From Streptomyces barringtoniae (GTDB taxonomy: Bacteria > Actinomycetota > Actinomycetes > Streptomycetales > Streptomycetaceae): a stretch of 64,000 nucleotides of DNA. Numbering within the stretch: position 1 is the stretch's first letter; every line of letters begins with the position of its first letter. Location of the stretch: positions 124,001-188,000 of the forward strand of contig NZ_JAJHNP010000006.1 in the NCBI RefSeq assembly GCF_020819595.1. The letters run 5' to 3'. A model generated the notes under the pieces. It had not been told where the DNA came from, searched no databases, and was given only the letters and a program-made list of their open reading frames with translations. Of the stretch, positions 27,016-35,558 are shown piece after piece. The translations under genes were made by a program, and so were the position numbers.

Positions 27016-27687
27016 ATGACGTCACCGCTGCCCTCCTCTTCGGCTGCCTCCGTGCTGGATCTCGCGCCCGTCGTGCCCGTCGTGGTCGTCTCCGACGTCG
27101 CCGACGCCGTACCGCTGGCGCGGGCGCTGGTGGCGGGCGGGCTGCCGGCGATCGAGGTGACGCTCAGGACGCCGGGGGCGCTGGACGCGATCCGGGCGAT
27201 CGCCGCGGAGGTGCCCGGGGCCGTCGTCGGCGCGGGCACGGTGATCACGCCGGAGCAGGTCGGCGCGTGCGTGGCGGCGGGGGCGCGGTTCCTGGTCAGC
27301 CCGGGGTGGACGGACGCGCTGCTGGCGGCGATGTGCGGGTCCGGGGTGCCGTTCCTGCCCGGGGTGTCGACCACCTCGGAGGTGGTGGCGCTGCTGGAGC
27401 GCGGGGTGCGGGAGATGAAGTTCTTCCCCGCGCAGGCGGCGGGCGGTACGGCCTATCTGAAGTCGCTGGCCGGACCCTTGCCGCAGGCCCGCTTCTGCCC
27501 GACCGGCGGGATCGGGCCGGCGACCGCGCCGGAGTATCTGATCCTGCCCAACGTCGGCTGCGTGGGCGGCAGTTGGATGATCCCGGCGGAGGCGGTGGCC
27601 GCCGGGGACTGGGCGCGGATCGAGGAGCTGGCGCGGGGCGCGGCGGGGCTCGCCGGGCTCAGGGACGCAGGTGGGACGTGTCGTTGA
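27016..27687 (+). CDS. eda: 2-keto-3-deoxy-6-phosphogluconate (KDPG) aldolase
   Basis: 223 residues, a TIM-barrel class I aldolase that cleaves KDPG to pyruvate and glyceraldehyde 3-phosphate (Entner-Doudoroff or sugar-acid catabolism). The active-site glutamate is in PAIEVTLRTPGAL, the Schiff-base lysine in MKFFPA, and the phosphate loop in CPTGGI. The upstream region has an imperfect inverted repeat TGCGCAA...TTGCGTG (26969-26988) of the kind bound by IclR or GntR regulators (weak). Its last 29 bases overlap the end of the convergent RNase H gene. Confidence 0.93.
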   Translation: MTSPLPSSSAASVLDLAPVVPVVVVSDVADAVPLARALVAGGLPAIEVTLRTPGALDAIRAIAAEVPGAVVGAGTVITPEQVGACVAAGARFLVSPGWTDALLAAMCGSGVPFLPGVSTTSEVVALLERGVREMKFFPAQAAGGTAYLKSLAGPLPQARFCPTGGIGPATAPEYLILPNVGCVGGSWMIPAEAVAAGDWARIEELARGAAGLAGLRDAGGTCR

Positions 27688-28822
27688 ACAGCCGTACGCT
27701 CGCGTTGCCGTCCGCGTAGTAGGCCACCGCCGACAGGGAGGCCGCCGACAGCTCCATGCGGAACAGGGACTCGGGCGGGGCGCCGAGGGCGAGGCGGACG
27801 AAGGTCTTGATCGGGGTCACATGGCTGACCAGCAGGACCGTGCGGCCCGCGTGGGCGGCGACCAGCTTGTCACGCGTGGCGGCGATCCGGGTGGCCGTCT
27901 CGGCGAAGCTCTCGCCGCCGCCGGTGGGGTGGGCCTCCGGGTCGGCGAGCCAGGCGTTCAGGTCGTCGGGGTGGTGCTCGCGGACCTCGCCGAAGGTGAG
28001 GCCCTCCCAGGCGCCGAAGTCCGTTTCGCGCAGGCCCTCTTCGATCGTCACGTCCAGGCCGAGGCGGGTGGCGACGATGGCTGCGGTTTCGCGGGTGCGG
28101 GTGAGGGGGGAGGCGATGACGGCCTGGACGGTGCCGCGCCTGGCGAGTGCCTCGGCCGTGCGGTGGGCCTGTTCGCGGCCGACGGCGGAGAGGGAGGGGT
28201 TGGTGCCGCCGCTGCCGGAGAAGCGTTTCTGAGGGGTGAGGGGGGTTTCGCCGTGCCGGAGCAGCACGAAGGTGGCGGGGGCGCCGAGGTCGGGTGCGCT
28301 GCTCCAACCCGGTGTCGAGACGTGCTGCTCGGCGGGGGCAGTGGTGCGCTGCTCGCCGAGAGGTGCCGCGACGTCCAGCGCTGCCGTGGACCGGGACGGC
28401 GACCACTGCTCTCCCCTCACCCCCGCGTCCATCGCCTCGTTCGCCAGGCGGTCCGCGTGCTTGTTCTGCTCGCGGGGGATCCACTCGTACGTGACCTGCT
28501 CCGGAGGGAAGATCGACCTCGCCTCCGTCGCCAAGGGCTTCATGTCGGGGTGTTTGATCTTCCAGCGGCCCGACATCTGCTCGACGACCAGCTTGGAGTC
28601 CATGCGGACGTGGACCCGGGCCGACGGGTCGAGGGCGTGGGCGGCGCGGAGGCCGGCCACGAGGCCGCGGTACTCGGCCACGTTGTTCGTGGCGACGCCG
28701 AGGTATTCCGCAGCCTCGGTCAGCTCCTCGCCCGTGGCCGCGTCACGCACCACCGTGCCGTAGCCCGCGGGCCCCGGATTGCCCCGCGACCCGCCGTCCG
28801 CCTCGACGATGAACTCCCGCAC
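27659..28822 (-). CDS. bifunctional RNase HI / acid phosphatase (CobC-like)
   Basis: 387 residues, two domains. Residues 1-135 are RNase HI with the metal ligands Asp9 (VEADGGSRGNPG), Glu50 (NNVAEYRGL), Asp75 (RMDSKLVVEQMSG) and Asp124 (NKHADRLAN). Residues 180-387 are a histidine phosphatase with R-H190-G-E-T, ETDFGAWEGLT and SHVTPIK. Mycobacterium Rv2228c and its Streptomyces counterpart have the same fusion; the phosphatase half shows alpha-ribazole phosphatase activity in relatives. It cleaves RNA in RNA/DNA hybrids. It heads an operon-like series with the zinc-ribbon and Nif3 genes upstream on the same strand. Confidence 0.95.
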   Translation of the reverse strand: MREFIVEADGGSRGNPGPAGYGTVVRDAATGEELTEAAEYLGVATNNVAEYRGLVAGLRAAHALDPSARVHVRMDSKLVVEQMSGRWKIKHPDMKPLATEARSIFPPEQVTYEWIPREQNKHADRLANEAMDAGVRGEQWSPSRSTAALDVAAPLGEQRTTAPAEQHVSTPGWSSAPDLGAPATFVLLRHGETPLTPQKRFSGSGGTNPSLSAVGREQAHRTAEALARRGTVQAVIASPLTRTRETAAIVATRLGLDVTIEEGLRETDFGAWEGLTFGEVREHHPDDLNAWLADPEAHPTGGGESFAETATRIAATRDKLVAAHAGRTVLLVSHVTPIKTFVRLALGAPPESLFRMELSAASLSAVAYYADGNASVRLFNDTSHLRP

Positions 28823-28844
28823 CCCTGAAGCCCCTTACCGACTC

Positions 28845-29588
28845 TTAAAGACCCGACTCGGCCGTACGCACCAGGATGCGGCGGCAGTTCTCGCAGCGCA
28901 CCACCGTGTCCGGAGCCGCCGCGCGGATCTCGTTCAGCTCGGTGATCGCCAGCTCCTGGCGGCAGCCCTGGCAGGTGCGGGCGTACAGCTTGGCCGCGCC
29001 GATGCCGCCCTGCTGCCCGCGCAGCTTTTCGTAGAGCTTGAGCAGGTCGGCGGGGATGCTGGCCGCGATGACCTCGCGCTCCTTCGTCACCGTCGCCACC
29101 TCGCCGTCGATCCCCTCGAACGCGGCGTCCCGGCGAGCGCTCGCGTCGTCGATCTTCGACTGCACCGACGCGACGCGCTCGGTCAGTTCGCTCACCCGCT
29201 CCTGCGCGGCCTCGCGGCGCTCCATGACCTCCAGCACCACGTCCTCCAGGTCGCCCTGGCGCTTGGCGAGGGAGACGATCTCGTGCTGGAGGTTGGACAG
29301 GTCCTTGGGCGAGGTGACCGCGCCGGAGTCCAGGCGCTGCTGGTCCCGGGCGGCGCGCTGACGCACCTGGTCCACGTCCTGCTCGGCCTTGGTCTGCTCG
29401 CGTGCGGTGTCGCTCTCCTCGGTCTGCGCGGCGACGAGCAGGTCCCGCAGCTGGGTGAGGTCCTTGTTCAGCGAGTCGATCTCGGCGTGCTCGGGCAGCG
29501 ACTTCCGCTTGTGCGCGAGCTGCTGCAGGCGGACGTCGAGGTCCTGGACGTCGAGGAGTCGGATCTGGTCGGCGGGCGCGGCGTTCAG
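28845..29588 (-). CDS. coiled-coil protein with C4 zinc ribbon
   Basis: 247 residues. Long coiled-coil segments (LDVRLQQLAHKRKSLPEHAE, then RDLLVAAQTEESDT onward to about residue 170) end in a zinc ribbon, CQGCRQEL ... CENCRRIL. This is the conserved C4-type zinc-ribbon protein found next to Nif3 and RNase H in actinobacteria. The most likely start is CTG at 29588 with GGGAG seven bases before it. The in-frame stop of the Nif3 gene lies just five codons upstream, and the next GTG would remove 71 residues including the conserved ADQIRLLDVQDLD segment. Confidence 0.88.
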   Translation of the reverse strand: MNAAPADQIRLLDVQDLDVRLQQLAHKRKSLPEHAEIDSLNKDLTQLRDLLVAAQTEESDTAREQTKAEQDVDQVRQRAARDQQRLDSGAVTSPKDLSNLQHEIVSLAKRQGDLEDVVLEVMERREAAQERVSELTERVASVQSKIDDASARRDAAFEGIDGEVATVTKEREVIAASIPADLLKLYEKLRGQQGGIGAAKLYARTCQGCRQELAITELNEIRAAAPDTVVRCENCRRILVRTAESGL

Positions 29589-29603
29589 TTGGGGGCTCCC
29601 GAA

Positions 29604-30440
29604 TCAGCTAGAGGTGGTGGACGCCGCGTGGGCGGTCCAGGGGTCGGTGACCGTCTTGGAGACGTGGACGCGCAGGTCCCAGCCGTGGCGGTCGGAGATC
29701 TCGTCGAGCTGGCTCGCGGCCAGCTCGCACCAGGGCCACTCGGTGGCCCAGTGCGCCGCGTCGAGCAGCGCGAGCGGAGTGTGGGCGACGGCTTCGGACG
29801 CCGGGTGGTGGCGCAGGTCGGCGGTGAGGAAGGCGTCGACACCGGCCGCGCGGACCTGGTCGAAGAGGCTGTCGCCGGAGCCGCCGCTGACGGCGATCGT
29901 GCGGACGAGCCGCTCGGGGTCGCCGGCCACCCGGATGCCCTGCGCGGTGGCGGGCAGCCGCTCGGCGGCGCGCGCGGCCAGCTCGCGGACGGTGAGCGGG
30001 TGGTCGAGTTCGCAGACGCGGCCGAGGCCGCGGCGGCCCTCCGGATCGGTGGGATCCGGGACCAGGGGGCGTACGACCCTCAGGTCCAGCGCGCCCGCGA
30101 GCGCGTCCGAGACACCCGGGTCCGCCGTGTCGGCGTTGGTGTGGGCCACGTGCAGCGCGATGTCGTTCTTGATCAGCGTGTGCACGGTGCGGCCCCTGAA
30201 GTGGGTGGCCGCGACGGTGGTCGTCCCGCGCAGATAGAGCGGGTGGTGGGTGACCAGCAGGTCGGCGCCGAGCTTCACCGCCTCGTCGACGATCTCCTGC
30301 ACGGGGTCGACGGCGAACAGGACCCGGGTGACCTCCTGGTCGGGGTCGCCCACGACCGTGCCGACCGCGTCCCAGGACTCGGCCCACTCGGCGGGCCACA
30401 GGTTCTCCAGCGCGGCGATGACTTCAGACAGACGGGGCAC
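29604..30440 (-). CDS. Nif3-like dinuclear metal center protein
   Basis: 278 residues from the GTG before PRLSEVIAALENLWP. The metal-binding histidines of the NIF3/YqfO family are present: LLVTHHPLYLRG, ALHVAHTNAD and the C-terminal DAAHWATEWP; AVSGGSGDSL is also typical. The fold resembles GTP cyclohydrolase I type 2-like proteins; the cellular role is not established. TAGCCT ends seven bases before the GTG, suggesting a leaderless mRNA. The gene runs with the zinc-ribbon gene sixteen bases downstream. Confidence 0.93.
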   Translation of the reverse strand: MPRLSEVIAALENLWPAEWAESWDAVGTVVGDPDQEVTRVLFAVDPVQEIVDEAVKLGADLLVTHHPLYLRGTTTVAATHFRGRTVHTLIKNDIALHVAHTNADTADPGVSDALAGALDLRVVRPLVPDPTDPEGRRGLGRVCELDHPLTVRELAARAAERLPATAQGIRVAGDPERLVRTIAVSGGSGDSLFDQVRAAGVDAFLTADLRHHPASEAVAHTPLALLDAAHWATEWPWCELAASQLDEISDRHGWDLRVHVSKTVTDPWTAHAASTTSS

Positions 30441-30628
30441 GAAGGTAAGGCTACCTGGCTGGTCCCGGCGGCCGTACCGCATCCGTCCGGTCTGGCCCCG
30501 CTCAGCACAAAGGCCCCGCTTTCCTCAGGTGAATCGCTTCTGCACCACACGTACGTGTGAAGCCGGAGTCGCCCCGTCCCCCGCCTGTGCGTACGAAAAC
30601 TAGCTTCGTCGCCGGAGGTGACCGAACG

Positions 30629-32035
30629 ATGACGGCCTGTGCGATCGAACCCCCCTCCACGGGCGGGCACGACGGTGCGCCGGGGACGGCGTTCGCCGTG
30701 ACGGCGGACGGCGCGTACGCGGCCCGGCTCGCCCCGGCCGGGGACTGCTGGTTCCCGGAGCGCTGGACCCTGGACGGCCCGGAGCCGTACGCGGTGCCGT
30801 TGCCCGGCAACCAGCCGGAGGAGCCCGGCACCGAGGTGCAGCCCCTGTCCGACGGCCGGGTGCTGATCCACCGGCTGGTCGAGCACCGGCACGCCTTCTC
30901 GCTGCTGTACCCGACCGGCCCCGGCACCGGTGAGCTGCCGCTGGGCGCGGTGGAGTGCCCCGAGCCCGGCACCCGGCTCACGCTGCTGCCGCCCGCTCCG
31001 GGAGGCGTACGGGCGTACGCCCTCGCCGTCGGGCCGCGGTCGAGTGCGGTATGGCTGGTGGCGGGCGGGGCGTTCGGGCCCGAGCGGCTCGCCGAGGTGC
31101 CGGGGCGCTGTTCGGGCGGGGTCTGGCTGGACCACGCCGGGCGGATGCTGGCGCTGGACCGGGAGCCCGCCGGCGGGCCGGTCAAGACGGTCGTGGTGGA
31201 CCTGGAGCGCGCGGAGGTCACGCCGCTGCTGCAGATCGCGGCCGGGAGCAGCGACCGGCTGCTGCTCGCCGACCCCGACAGCGGGCTGCTGCTCATCTCC
31301 TCCGACGCGCCCTCGCCGGGGCGGGAACGGCTGGGCTGGGGCGTGCTCGGCAGCACGCTGCCGGTGCGCTTCCCGGAGTGCCTCAGGGTGCCGGACTGCG
31401 CGGTGCGGCCGTTCGCGATCCAGCCGGGGCAGGTGCTGATGCCGGAGAACTGCGCGGTGGCGCTGCGCGTCGACGGGCCGTTCGGCAACAGCTGGGTCGG
31501 CATCTGGCGGCCGGCGCGGCGGGAGGTGACCCATCTCCCGGCGCCCGGGGGCTGGCCGGCCGGGGCCGGGCTGTGGACACGGGACGGGGTGCTGCGGCTG
31601 CCGTACGCCACGGAGGAGACTCCGTGCGGCGTGGCGGAGCTGACGGTGCCCCTGGGGGAGACGGCCGCGGGGAGCGGTACTGCCGCGGCCATGGGGGGTT
31701 CGGGGGGATCCGGGGGCGCGGGTCCGGAGGGTCCGGTCCGGGACGGCACGGCTTCCGGGGCGCTCGGGGCGTCCCCGGAGCCGACGGAACCGGATCCTCC
31801 GGCACCTGCGGAACCGGGCGCTGAGGAGCCTGTGGAACCGGGCGCTCCGGGGCCCGCGGCATGGAGCGCTCCGGAACCTGCGGCCCCCGGCACTCCGGAA
31901 CCTGCGGGACAGGACACTCCGGAGACCCCGGAACCGAGCGCTCCGGAACCTGCGGAACCGGGCGCTCCGGGGCCGGTGATGGCGCGTCCGGTGCCCTTGC
32001 AGCAGGCGCCTCTGGGGCGTCTTGTAACGAACTAG
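30629..32035 (+). CDS. conserved hypothetical protein with low-complexity Pro/Glu-rich tail
   Basis: 468 residues; ATG with a near-perfect GGAGGTGA. The first 340 residues contain repeated strand-turn units (DGRVLIHRLVEHRH, GGVWLDHAGRMLALDREP, DRLLLADPDSGLLLISSD) that look like a beta-propeller, without signal peptide. The last 110 residues are a degenerate EPGAPGP/APEPAEPG repeat. No enzyme motif. Function unknown; it is a typical conserved Streptomyces chromosomal gene at this location next to Nif3. Confidence 0.8.
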   Translation: MTACAIEPPSTGGHDGAPGTAFAVTADGAYAARLAPAGDCWFPERWTLDGPEPYAVPLPGNQPEEPGTEVQPLSDGRVLIHRLVEHRHAFSLLYPTGPGTGELPLGAVECPEPGTRLTLLPPAPGGVRAYALAVGPRSSAVWLVAGGAFGPERLAEVPGRCSGGVWLDHAGRMLALDREPAGGPVKTVVVDLERAEVTPLLQIAAGSSDRLLLADPDSGLLLISSDAPSPGRERLGWGVLGSTLPVRFPECLRVPDCAVRPFAIQPGQVLMPENCAVALRVDGPFGNSWVGIWRPARREVTHLPAPGGWPAGAGLWTRDGVLRLPYATEETPCGVAELTVPLGETAAGSGTAAAMGGSGGSGGAGPEGPVRDGTASGALGASPEPTEPDPPAPAEPGAEEPVEPGAPGPAAWSAPEPAAPGTPEPAGQDTPETPEPSAPEPAEPGAPGPVMARPVPLQQAPLGRLVTN

Positions 32036-32131
32036 TGCCGGTTGGCGTGTGCGCCTGGATTCGGGCCGTGGTGCGCCGGTTAAACTCGCCCGGCTGTACG
32101 AAAGATCATGTTGACGGGGTGAATACTTCCG

Positions 32132-32290
32132 ATGAGCGACACCAGCACGACGGACCAGCTGTCTGCCGACTCTCTGGAGGCTGCCGGCCACGGCCGGCAC
32201 CGGGGCCGGATCGCGGCCCAGGAGAGCGAGTCGGCTCCGCACGGCCGGCACCGCAAGCCGGCCGAGGAGACCGCTGAGGCGGCTGCCTGA
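32132..32290 (+). CDS. small protein with duplicated HGRHR motif
   Basis: 52 residues: MSDTSTTDQLSADSLEAAG followed by HGRHRGR and later HGRHRKP, ending in an alanine/glutamate tail. Too short for most gene finders. Supported by an upstream GGGGTG site, high third-position GC, and a strong terminator eleven bases after the stop. Function unknown. Confidence 0.6.
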   Translation: MSDTSTTDQLSADSLEAAGHGRHRGRIAAQESESAPHGRHRKPAEETAEAAA

Positions 32291-32300
32291 CGGGAACGAA

Positions 32301-32331
32301 AAGAGGGGGCGTCCGACGGGCGCCCCCTCTT
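32301..32331 (+). terminator. intrinsic terminator
   Basis: AAGAGGGGGCG and CGCCCCCTCTT form a perfect eleven-pair stem around a nine-base loop, followed by a pyrimidine-rich run. It sits between the small HGRHR gene and the convergent SDR gene and can serve both strands. Confidence 0.8.
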
Positions 32332-32340
32332 CGCCTTTCC

Positions 32341-32376
32341 TCACCCGGTGTCACCCGTTGTCACCCGTTGTCACCC
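32341..32376. repeat. 10-bp tandem repeat at the SDR 3' end
   Basis: TCACCCGTTG-type units occur three and a half times in a row. The stop codon of the SDR gene (minus) lies in the last unit, so changes in copy number would shift only untranslated DNA. Confidence 0.8.
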
Positions 32377-33324
32377 GCGTTTGAGCCCGAGCACCTCCGC
32401 CGCCGCGAAGGTCTCCCCCGGCGGCCGGTCCGCGTAGTGCGGGGTGAGCAGCGCGTCGAGCTCGTCGTAGCTGAACGTCTCCTGCTTGCTGTCGAACCTC
32501 GCCCGCACCCGCGGCCGTTCGACGATCGCGACCATGCCGCCGTGCACGACGAGCAGCTGGCCGTTGACCTGGGCGGCGGCGGGTGCGGCCAGGTAGCCGA
32601 CGAGCGGGGCGACATGCTCGGGGGCCAGCGGGTCCAGGCCCTCGGCGGGCTGCTCGAACCCGGCGAAGACGTCCTCGGTCATCCGGGTCCGGGCGCGCGG
32701 GCAGATGGCGTTGGCCGTGACGCCGTACCTGGCCAGCGCGAGGGCGGTGGAGGTGGTCAGGCCGACGATTCCGCCCTTCGCGGCCGCGTAGTTGGGCTGG
32801 CCGGCGGAGCCGGCGAGGAACGCCTCCGAGGAGGTGTTGACGATCCGCCCGTAGACCTTCTCTCCCCCGGCCGCCTTGGACCGCTCCCGCCAGTGCCGGG
32901 CGGCGAAGTGGGTGGTGTTGAAGTGGCCCTTGAGGTGGACGCGGATCACCGAGTCCCACTCGTCCTCGGTCATGGAGAAGACCATGCGGTCGCGCAGGAT
33001 GCCGGCGTTGTTGACGAGGATGTCGAGCCTGCCGAACTCGGCGATCGCCAACTCCACCAGTTCTTCGGCCTGTCGGAAGTCGGCGACGTCTCCGGTATGG
33101 GCGACCGCCCGGCCGCCCTGTGCGCGGATCTCGGCGGCGACCTGTTCGGCCGGTCCCGCCGAGGCCTCGCCCGAGCCGTCCCGGCCGGGCTGCCCGTAGT
33201 CGTTGACGACGACGGCCGCGCCGAGCCGCGCGAGTTCCAGGGCCTCGGCGCGGCCGAGCCCGCGTCCGGCGCCGGTGACGACGGCGGACAGCCCCTTCAA
33301 AGGCCCCTCCGATGGCAGTGCCAT
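32371..33324 (-). CDS. SDR: (3R)-hydroxyacyl-CoA dehydrogenase-like
   Basis: 317 residues. The cofactor loop VTGAGRGLGRAEALELARLGA, AVVVNDYG with the NAD-type aspartate, NNAGILRDRM, catalytic Ser (VNTSSEAF) and YAAAK are all present. The long C-terminus and NDYG...GSGEASAGPAEQVAAEI pattern match the dehydrogenase domain of peroxisomal multifunctional enzyme type 2 and mycobacterial Rv3548c/Rv3502c-like steroid-cluster enzymes. It should oxidise a hydroxyacyl-CoA. It is the third gene of the MaoC/ADH/SDR operon, with a KstR operator at its head. Confidence 0.9.
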   Translation of the reverse strand: MALPSEGPLKGLSAVVTGAGRGLGRAEALELARLGAAVVVNDYGQPGRDGSGEASAGPAEQVAAEIRAQGGRAVAHTGDVADFRQAEELVELAIAEFGRLDILVNNAGILRDRMVFSMTEDEWDSVIRVHLKGHFNTTHFAARHWRERSKAAGGEKVYGRIVNTSSEAFLAGSAGQPNYAAAKGGIVGLTTSTALALARYGVTANAICPRARTRMTEDVFAGFEQPAEGLDPLAPEHVAPLVGYLAAPAAAQVNGQLLVVHGGMVAIVERPRVRARFDSKQETFSYDELDALLTPHYADRPPGETFAAAEVLGLKRG

Positions 33325-33338
33325 GCCGGTCCCCGTCC

Positions 33339-34415
33339 TCAGATCTCGATGCACGTACGCAGGGCGGTCCCGGTACGCATCTGGTCCAGCGCCTCGTTGA
33401 TCCCGGCCAGTTGGACCCGGTGGGTGATCAGGCCCGCCAGGTCGACGCGGCCGGCCCGCCACAGGGCGATCGTGCGCTCGTAGGAGCGCAGCACGTCGCC
33501 GCCGCCGTACATGGACGGCAGGATGCGCTTCTCGTCGAAGAACAGCTCGAACATGTTCAGCTGCAGGAAGTCGTCCATGGCGCCGGCGCCGACGACGACT
33601 AGGGTGCCGCCGCGCCGGGTGTTCTCGTAGGCGGTGCGGGCGGTGGCCGACCTTCCGACGACCTCGAAGACGTAGTCGAAGCCCTCGCCGCCAGTGACCT
33701 GCTGTTTGGCGTCGGCCAGCTCCTCCGGCGCAACCGCCTTCGTGGCGCCGAACCTGAGGGCGGACTCGCGCCGGGAGGCGACCGGGTCGACGGCGACGAT
33801 CTCGGCGGCGCCCTTCAGCCGCGCTCCCTGCACCGCCGAGATCCCGACACCTCCGCATCCGATGACGGCGACCGACGAACCGGCCTCCACATCGGCGGTG
33901 TTGAGGGCGGCGCCGAGACCGGTGGTGACCCCGCAGCCGATCAGCGCGGCGATGTCGAAGGGCACGTCGTCCGGTATCGGCACGGCGCAGCCGGCGTCGA
34001 CCACGACCTCCTCGGCGAAGGTGCCGGTGCCGGCGAAGCCGAAGACGTCACCGCCGGAGCGCTTGAAGTTGGGGGTGCCGGCGTTCATGAACCCGGCCAG
34101 GCACAGCTCGGTCTGGCCGCGCCTGCAGGCCGGACAGGCGCCGCAGGCGGGCAGCCAGCAGATGACGACCCGGTCGCCCGCCTTCAAGTGCCGTACACCT
34201 TCCCCCACTTCGAGGATCTCGCCCGCGCCCTCGTGACCCGGCACGAACGGCGCGGGCTGGGGCAGCACTCCGTTCATCGCGGACAGGTCCGAGTGGCACA
34301 GCCCGGTCGCCCGCACCCGGACCCTGACCCTGCCGGGGCCGAAGCCCACCGCCTCGACGTCGTCGAGGACCTCCAGCTTTTCCTGGCCGATCTCGTGCAG
34401 TACGGCTGCGCGCAT
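33339..34415 (-). CDS. zinc-dependent alcohol dehydrogenase (class III-like)
   Basis: 358 residues, MDR superfamily. Catalytic zinc ligands are in GLCHSDLSAM and VPGHEGAGEI plus IGCGVTTG. The structural zinc is bound by the four cysteines of CGACPACRRGQTELC. The cofactor motif is VIGCGGVGISAVQGA. The group resembles mycobacterial AdhD/Rv3086-like and NDMA-type enzymes that oxidise long-chain or sterol alcohols. Located 25 bases downstream of the MaoC gene and 14 upstream of the SDR gene, all in one operon. Confidence 0.92.
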   Translation of the reverse strand: MRAAVLHEIGQEKLEVLDDVEAVGFGPGRVRVRVRATGLCHSDLSAMNGVLPQPAPFVPGHEGAGEILEVGEGVRHLKAGDRVVICWLPACGACPACRRGQTELCLAGFMNAGTPNFKRSGGDVFGFAGTGTFAEEVVVDAGCAVPIPDDVPFDIAALIGCGVTTGLGAALNTADVEAGSSVAVIGCGGVGISAVQGARLKGAAEIVAVDPVASRRESALRFGATKAVAPEELADAKQQVTGGEGFDYVFEVVGRSATARTAYENTRRGGTLVVVGAGAMDDFLQLNMFELFFDEKRILPSMYGGGDVLRSYERTIALWRAGRVDLAGLITHRVQLAGINEALDQMRTGTALRTCIEI

Positions 34416-34440
34416 GGTGCGGCTCCCCTCGATACTGGTT

Positions 34441-35316
34441 TCAGGAGTGCTCTACGACGGTGTCCGCGAGGACCGGCGCGTCGTCCCGCTCCACGGCACT
34501 CACGGCCACCCGGACGCTCCCCTCCTGCCGCCACATGCGGATGCGCAGGGTCTCCCCCGGGTAGACGACGCCCGCGAACCGGGTGGCGTACGACCGCACC
34601 CGGCTCACATCGCCGCCGAGCAGCGTGTCCACGACGGCCTTGAGCGTGATGCCGTAGGTGCACAGCCCGTGCAGGATGGGCTTGTCGAAGCCGGCGAGCT
34701 TGGCGAACTCGGGGTCGGCGTGCAGCGGGTTCCAGTCGCCGGAGAGGCGGTAGAGGAGGGCCTGGTCCTCGCGGACGAGGCGTTCGACGGTCCTGTCGGG
34801 CTCACCGGTGGGCGGGTCGAGCCGGGTGGAGGGGCCCCGGTCGCCGCCCCACCCGCCCTCGCCCCGTACGAAGATCTGGGCGTCGTTGGTCCACAGCGGG
34901 CCGTCGGCGTCGGCGACCTCGGTGCGCAGGACCAGGATGGCGGCCTTGCCCTTGTCGTAGAGGGCGGTGAGCCGGTTGGTCGCGGTCGCCGTGCCCTCGG
35001 CCGGGATGGGGCGGTGGATCTCCAGCGTCTGTCCGCCGTGCAGGACCTTGGCGAGCTCGACCTCGACGCCGGGCATGGACAGCCCGCTGATCACGCCGGG
35101 GGCGCCGGAGCCCGCGACGGTGGCGAAGCTCGGCAGGACGTGCAGCCGGGACTCCAGGGTGTAGCGCAGCTCGTCGGGGTCGGTGGCGGGGCCCTCCTTG
35201 TCGGGGTTGGTTCCCGCGCCGATGCCGAGGTGGTAGAGCTGGACGTCCTTGGTGGTCCAGGAGATCTCGCCGGTCCGGGGTTCGGCCGCGAGGGCTCGGC
35301 TTGCGTCGATGGGCAT
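34441..35316 (-). CDS. MaoC-like enoyl-CoA hydratase (double hot-dog)
   Basis: 291 residues. The N-terminal hot-dog (ISWTTKDVQLYHLGIGAGTN) is followed by a linker with FVRGEGGWGGDRGPS. The catalytic C-terminal half has hydratase-2 motif YRLSGDWNPLHADPEFAKLAGF and ILHGLCTYG (Asp/His dyad). Whole-length similarity is to the actinobacterial steroid side-chain hydratase group (Mycobacterium Rv3538 type). It hydrates a 2-enoyl-CoA. First gene of its operon, 82 bases behind a KstR-type operator. Confidence 0.92.
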   Translation of the reverse strand: MPIDASRALAAEPRTGEISWTTKDVQLYHLGIGAGTNPDKEGPATDPDELRYTLESRLHVLPSFATVAGSGAPGVISGLSMPGVEVELAKVLHGGQTLEIHRPIPAEGTATATNRLTALYDKGKAAILVLRTEVADADGPLWTNDAQIFVRGEGGWGGDRGPSTRLDPPTGEPDRTVERLVREDQALLYRLSGDWNPLHADPEFAKLAGFDKPILHGLCTYGITLKAVVDTLLGGDVSRVRSYATRFAGVVYPGETLRIRMWRQEGSVRVAVSAVERDDAPVLADTVVEHS

Positions 35317-35397
35317 ACGGCTCCTGACACTGGCGGTTCAAGACCCCGGCGCGGACGTCCGCACCGTCGGCCGCACCGAGGTCGCTACGGGCCGATC

Positions 35398-35411
35398 TAG
35401 AACGCGTTCCA
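35398..35411. promoter_or_regulatory. KstR-type operator before the MaoC operon
   Basis: TAGAACGCGTTCCA fits the KstR consensus TnnAACnnGTTnnA at every fixed position. It lies 82-95 bases upstream of the MaoC start codon. Confidence 0.75.
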
Positions 35412-35479
35412 GTCCGGCGCCCTCTGTATAGCCCAGGGCCCCACAGTTGTGAAGGCTCCTGACGTTGTGTCAGCTCGGG

Positions 35480-35551
35480 CGGGCAGTGACATTTGTACTG
35501 CCCGGGTCCGTACATGCGCATCTGCCGGGGCGGGGCCGCGCCTCCTAGCGT
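35480..35551 (+). promoter_or_regulatory. inverted repeat and -10 before the ABC remnant
   Basis: CGGGCAGT (35480-35487) and ACTGCCCG (35497-35504) are perfect arms around GACATTTGT. TAGCGT (35546-35551) ends seven bases before the ATG, indicating a leaderless start. The palindrome is a plausible site for the response regulator encoded at 39099. Confidence 0.5.
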
Positions 35552-35558
35552 CGTAGGC

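Noticed and set aside
30425..30470. Iron-repressor-like palindrome AGGTAAGGCTACCT before the Nif3 gene
   Set aside because: The AGGT and ACCT arms are six bases apart; the DmdR/IdeR box needs seven with flanking TTA/TAA. It also overlaps a probable leaderless -10, so coincidence is likely.
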